From Basidiobolus meristosporus CBS 931.73 (lineage: Eukaryota > Basidiobolomycota > Basidiobolomycetes > Basidiobolales > Basidiobolaceae), in NCBI GenBank assembly GCA_002104905.1, contig MCFE01000634.1:1-51087 (forward strand): DNA of 51,087 nucleotides, in the 5' to 3' direction. Numbering within the stretch: the stretch's first letter is position 1; each line of letters opens with the position of its first letter. The notes under the pieces were generated by a model. That model had not been told where the DNA came from. It saw only the letters and a program-made list of their open reading frames with translations, and made no database searches. The translations under genes were made by a program, and so were the position numbers. This document shows positions 49,424 to 51,087 of the stretch, piece by piece.

Positions 49424-51087
49424 CTAAATGTTCATACTGACTAGTCCTAATTTTGACCTAAGATATTCAAACTTGTCTCTAGCTAATGGTTTGGTAAATA
49501 TGTCTGCAATCATTTCATCTGTAGGACAGTAAACTAAGCTAACTAAGTTATTCTCTATAGCTTCACATATGAAATGATGTCTAATATCTATGTGCTTGGT
49601 TCTAGCATGAAAAGTTGGATTTCTACCTAATTGTATACATCCTTGATTATCTTGAAATAAAGTAATAGGCGTTTTTTGACATAGGCCTAAATCTGTAAAG
49701 AGCTTTCTTAACCACATTGCTTCTTTTGTAGCTTCACAGGCTGCCATATACTCTGCCTCTGTAGTAGAAAGTGCTACGGTTGGTTGCTTTCTTGAATTCC
49801 ATGAAATGGCTCCTTTACAGTAAAGAAAGGTGTATCCTGTGGTGGATCTTCTGTCTTCTAAATTTCGTCCCCAATCAGCATCAGAGTATCCCACAAGATC
49901 CTGTTCTGAATCCTTATAAGTGTATCTTAAGCACATATCAGCAGTTCCTTTTAGGTATCTAAAAATCCGCTTAACTGCTGCAATATGATCAGATCCATAA
50001 TTCTGATTATGTTGGCTGACAACTCCCACTGAATATGAGATATCTGGACGTGTTCCAAGCATGATATACATCAGACTGCCGACCATAGATTGATAAGGAA
50101 AGTCAGGGCTTTCAGATGGCACCAAGCTCTCTTGATTTGGTTGAGTTTTGACCAAGTTAAGGTTTGTCTCCATTGGGGTAGCTGCCGGTTTACAGTCTTC
50201 CATTTTGTACTTCTTTAGTATATCTTGAATATACTTGGATTGGCTTAGGGTAATAGTCTGGGTACTTCTGTCTATGGAGAACTTAATCCCTAAGTAGTAA
50301 CTGAGTTCTCCTAGATCGGACATCTTGAACTCCTTAGATAGGCTGGATTTAGTCTCTTCCAATGTTTCTAGGTTATTGGCGGCTATAATAAGATCATCCA
50401 CATATAGAGCTAATAGGACTGGATTTGCTCTATCTGGCTTATAGTATATACTATAGTCAGCATTACTCCTTTGGAAACTCAAAGATTCCAAATAAGAGTC
50501 TTTCTTGCAATTCCAGGCTCTTGGTGATTGTTTGAGACCATATAGTGACTTTTTAAGCTTGCAGACCAAATGGGGGTTATCTTGGTCAACAAACCCATCA
50601 GGCTGGTCCATATACACGTCCTCATCAAGTTCTCCATTCAAAAATGCAGTTTTTACATCCATTTGATGAATAAAAAACTTATATTTGGCTGCAATAGCCA
50701 ATATTAATCTGATGGAATTAAACTTGGCTACCGGTGCAAAGGTCTCAGTATAGTCAAGTCCTTTTGTTTGAGAGTATCCTTTGGCTATAAGTCTTGCTTT
50801 GTATCTTTCAATTGTACCATCAGCCTTGTATTTTGTCTTGAAGACCCATCTGCATCCAATTGATTTTCGGTTGATTGGTAATTTGACTAAGTCCCAAGTT
50901 TGATTTTCCATCAGTGCCTGATATTCCTCAGTCATTGCAGATCTCCAAAACTTTGTCTGAGGGCTATTTAGGGCCTCTTTTACAGTCTGGGGTTCATCAG
51001 CATGGACTGAATAGGCATAGGCTAAGTTTGTACCCTCATTGATATAGTAATTTGGGCTAATTCTTGTTGAATTGGATCTCCAGGCAT
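49424..51087 (-). CDS. pol: Copia-H pol: RT and RNase H, intact in the window, partial
   Basis: Open from beyond the right edge to the natural stop at 49424-49426, at least 553 codons without a break; the Met at 50935 is internal. Order: linker (ISPNYYINEGTNLAYAYS, upstream of 50935); RT with IGCRWVFKTKYKADGTIER, the first Asp in IHQMDVKTAFLNGEL, LKKSLYGLKQSPRAW and the active-site YVDD at 50404-50393 (residues 178-181 from 50935); the connection (LSYYLGIKFSIDRSTQTI, ILKKYKMED); MYIMLGTRPDISYSVG; and RNase H with LVGYSDADWG (about residue 350), ALSTTEAEYMAACEA (about 390), HIDIRHHFICEAIENN and KFEYLRSKLGLVSMNI. All expected catalytic acids of RT and RNase H that I can locate are present. Whether gag, protease and integrase are intact cannot be seen. 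Confidence 0.93.
   Translation of the reverse strand, partial: AWRSNSTRISPNYYINEGTNLAYAYSVHADEPQTVKEALNSPQTKFWRSAMTEEYQALMENQTWDLVKLPINRKSIGCRWVFKTKYKADGTIERYKARLIAKGYSQTKGLDYTETFAPVAKFNSIRLILAIAAKYKFFIHQMDVKTAFLNGELDEDVYMDQPDGFVDQDNPHLVCKLKKSLYGLKQSPRAWNCKKDSYLESLSFQRSNADYSIYYKPDRANPVLLALYVDDLIIAANNLETLEETKSSLSKEFKMSDLGELSYYLGIKFSIDRSTQTITLSQSKYIQDILKKYKMEDCKPAATPMETNLNLVKTQPNQESLVPSESPDFPYQSMVGSLMYIMLGTRPDISYSVGVVSQHNQNYGSDHIAAVKRIFRYLKGTADMCLRYTYKDSEQDLVGYSDADWGRNLEDRRSTTGYTFLYCKGAISWNSRKQPTVALSTTEAEYMAACEATKEAMWLRKLFTDLGLCQKTPITLFQDNQGCIQLGRNPTFHARTKHIDIRHHFICEAIENNLVSLVYCPTDEMIADIFTKPLARDKFEYLRSKLGLVSMNI

Larger units (their letters stand above)
49063..51087 (-). mobile_element. Copia-H, youngest copy, nested in copia-G, running off the right edge
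   Basis: 3' LTR 49063-49412, polypurine tract 49413-49423 (reverse), then RT-RNase H open from 49424 to the window edge. It was inserted into the RT of G in opposite orientation; the five bases before it are TAACC (49058-49062). The matching duplication would lie outside the window. It retains many CpG dinucleotides that the other copies have lost. Confidence 0.92.

Noticed and set aside
1-51087. Host genes, tRNA or rRNA genes, CRISPR arrays, bacterial promoters or operons
   Set aside because: Every longer frame could be assigned to copia, Ty3-type or Tnp2-type elements, or to ORF2. No cloverleaf with tRNA boxes A and B, no rRNA-like stretch and no regularly spaced short repeats were seen by eye. 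The tRNA-like primer sites are only 12 nt.

Overview
The window is eukaryotic, almost certainly fungal, and consists of transposable elements nested in one another; I found no intact host gene, tRNA, rRNA, CRISPR array or bacterial operon. The DNA is AT-rich and CpG-poor by eye. Three things point to a fungus, probably a basidiomycete: a Ty1/copia family primed by the anticodon arm of initiator tRNA, Ty3-type relics, and a Tnp2/CACTA-like (Plavaka-type) transposase whose C-terminal half resembles basidiomycete copies. The species is not identifiable; a large repeat-rich (for example rust-like) genome is a guess.

Layout. 1-9920: a copia pol fragment (Z), a full-length decayed copia element with both LTRs (A, 1120-5793), a truncated LTR of a second family, and a reverse copia element (B, 6148-9920) holding an unrelated GC-richer block. 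9921-20182: tails and coding halves of several Tnp2-type transposons, one long-palindrome element (FB1) and one solo LTR. 20183-27235: copia relics, a Tnp2 copy with a solo LTR flanked by a clean target duplication, and an internally deleted Ty3-type element. 27236-30800: a transposon ORF2 relic holding FB2, another LTR, and FB3. 30801-40735: the one Tnp2 transposon bounded by both terminal inverted repeats, invaded by two copia elements (C and D). 40736-51087: copia elements E, F, G and H with ORF2 pieces and a divergent copia relic. H is the youngest: its RT-RNase H frame is open for at least 553 codons and runs off the right edge.

How the parts work together. The copia family (about 349-bp LTRs, TGTTGTAA...TTACAACA) encodes gag-protease-integrase-RT-RNase H in what looks like one original frame. 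Its gag AUG lies inside the primer-binding site. The Tnp2 transposon is a two-gene, divergently transcribed element: a transposase on one side and, across an intergenic region of about 0.2-0.3 kb, a repeat-containing ORF2 of unknown function. The third player is a non-coding palindrome family: three copies of 734-735 bp, with 346-nt arms and a 42-nt loop where measured exactly, each flanked by a 3-bp target duplication. Two of the three lie inside Tnp2-type elements.

ORF starts inside relics are not real translation starts. Element boundaries without a target duplication or an LTR end are approximate (tens of bases).
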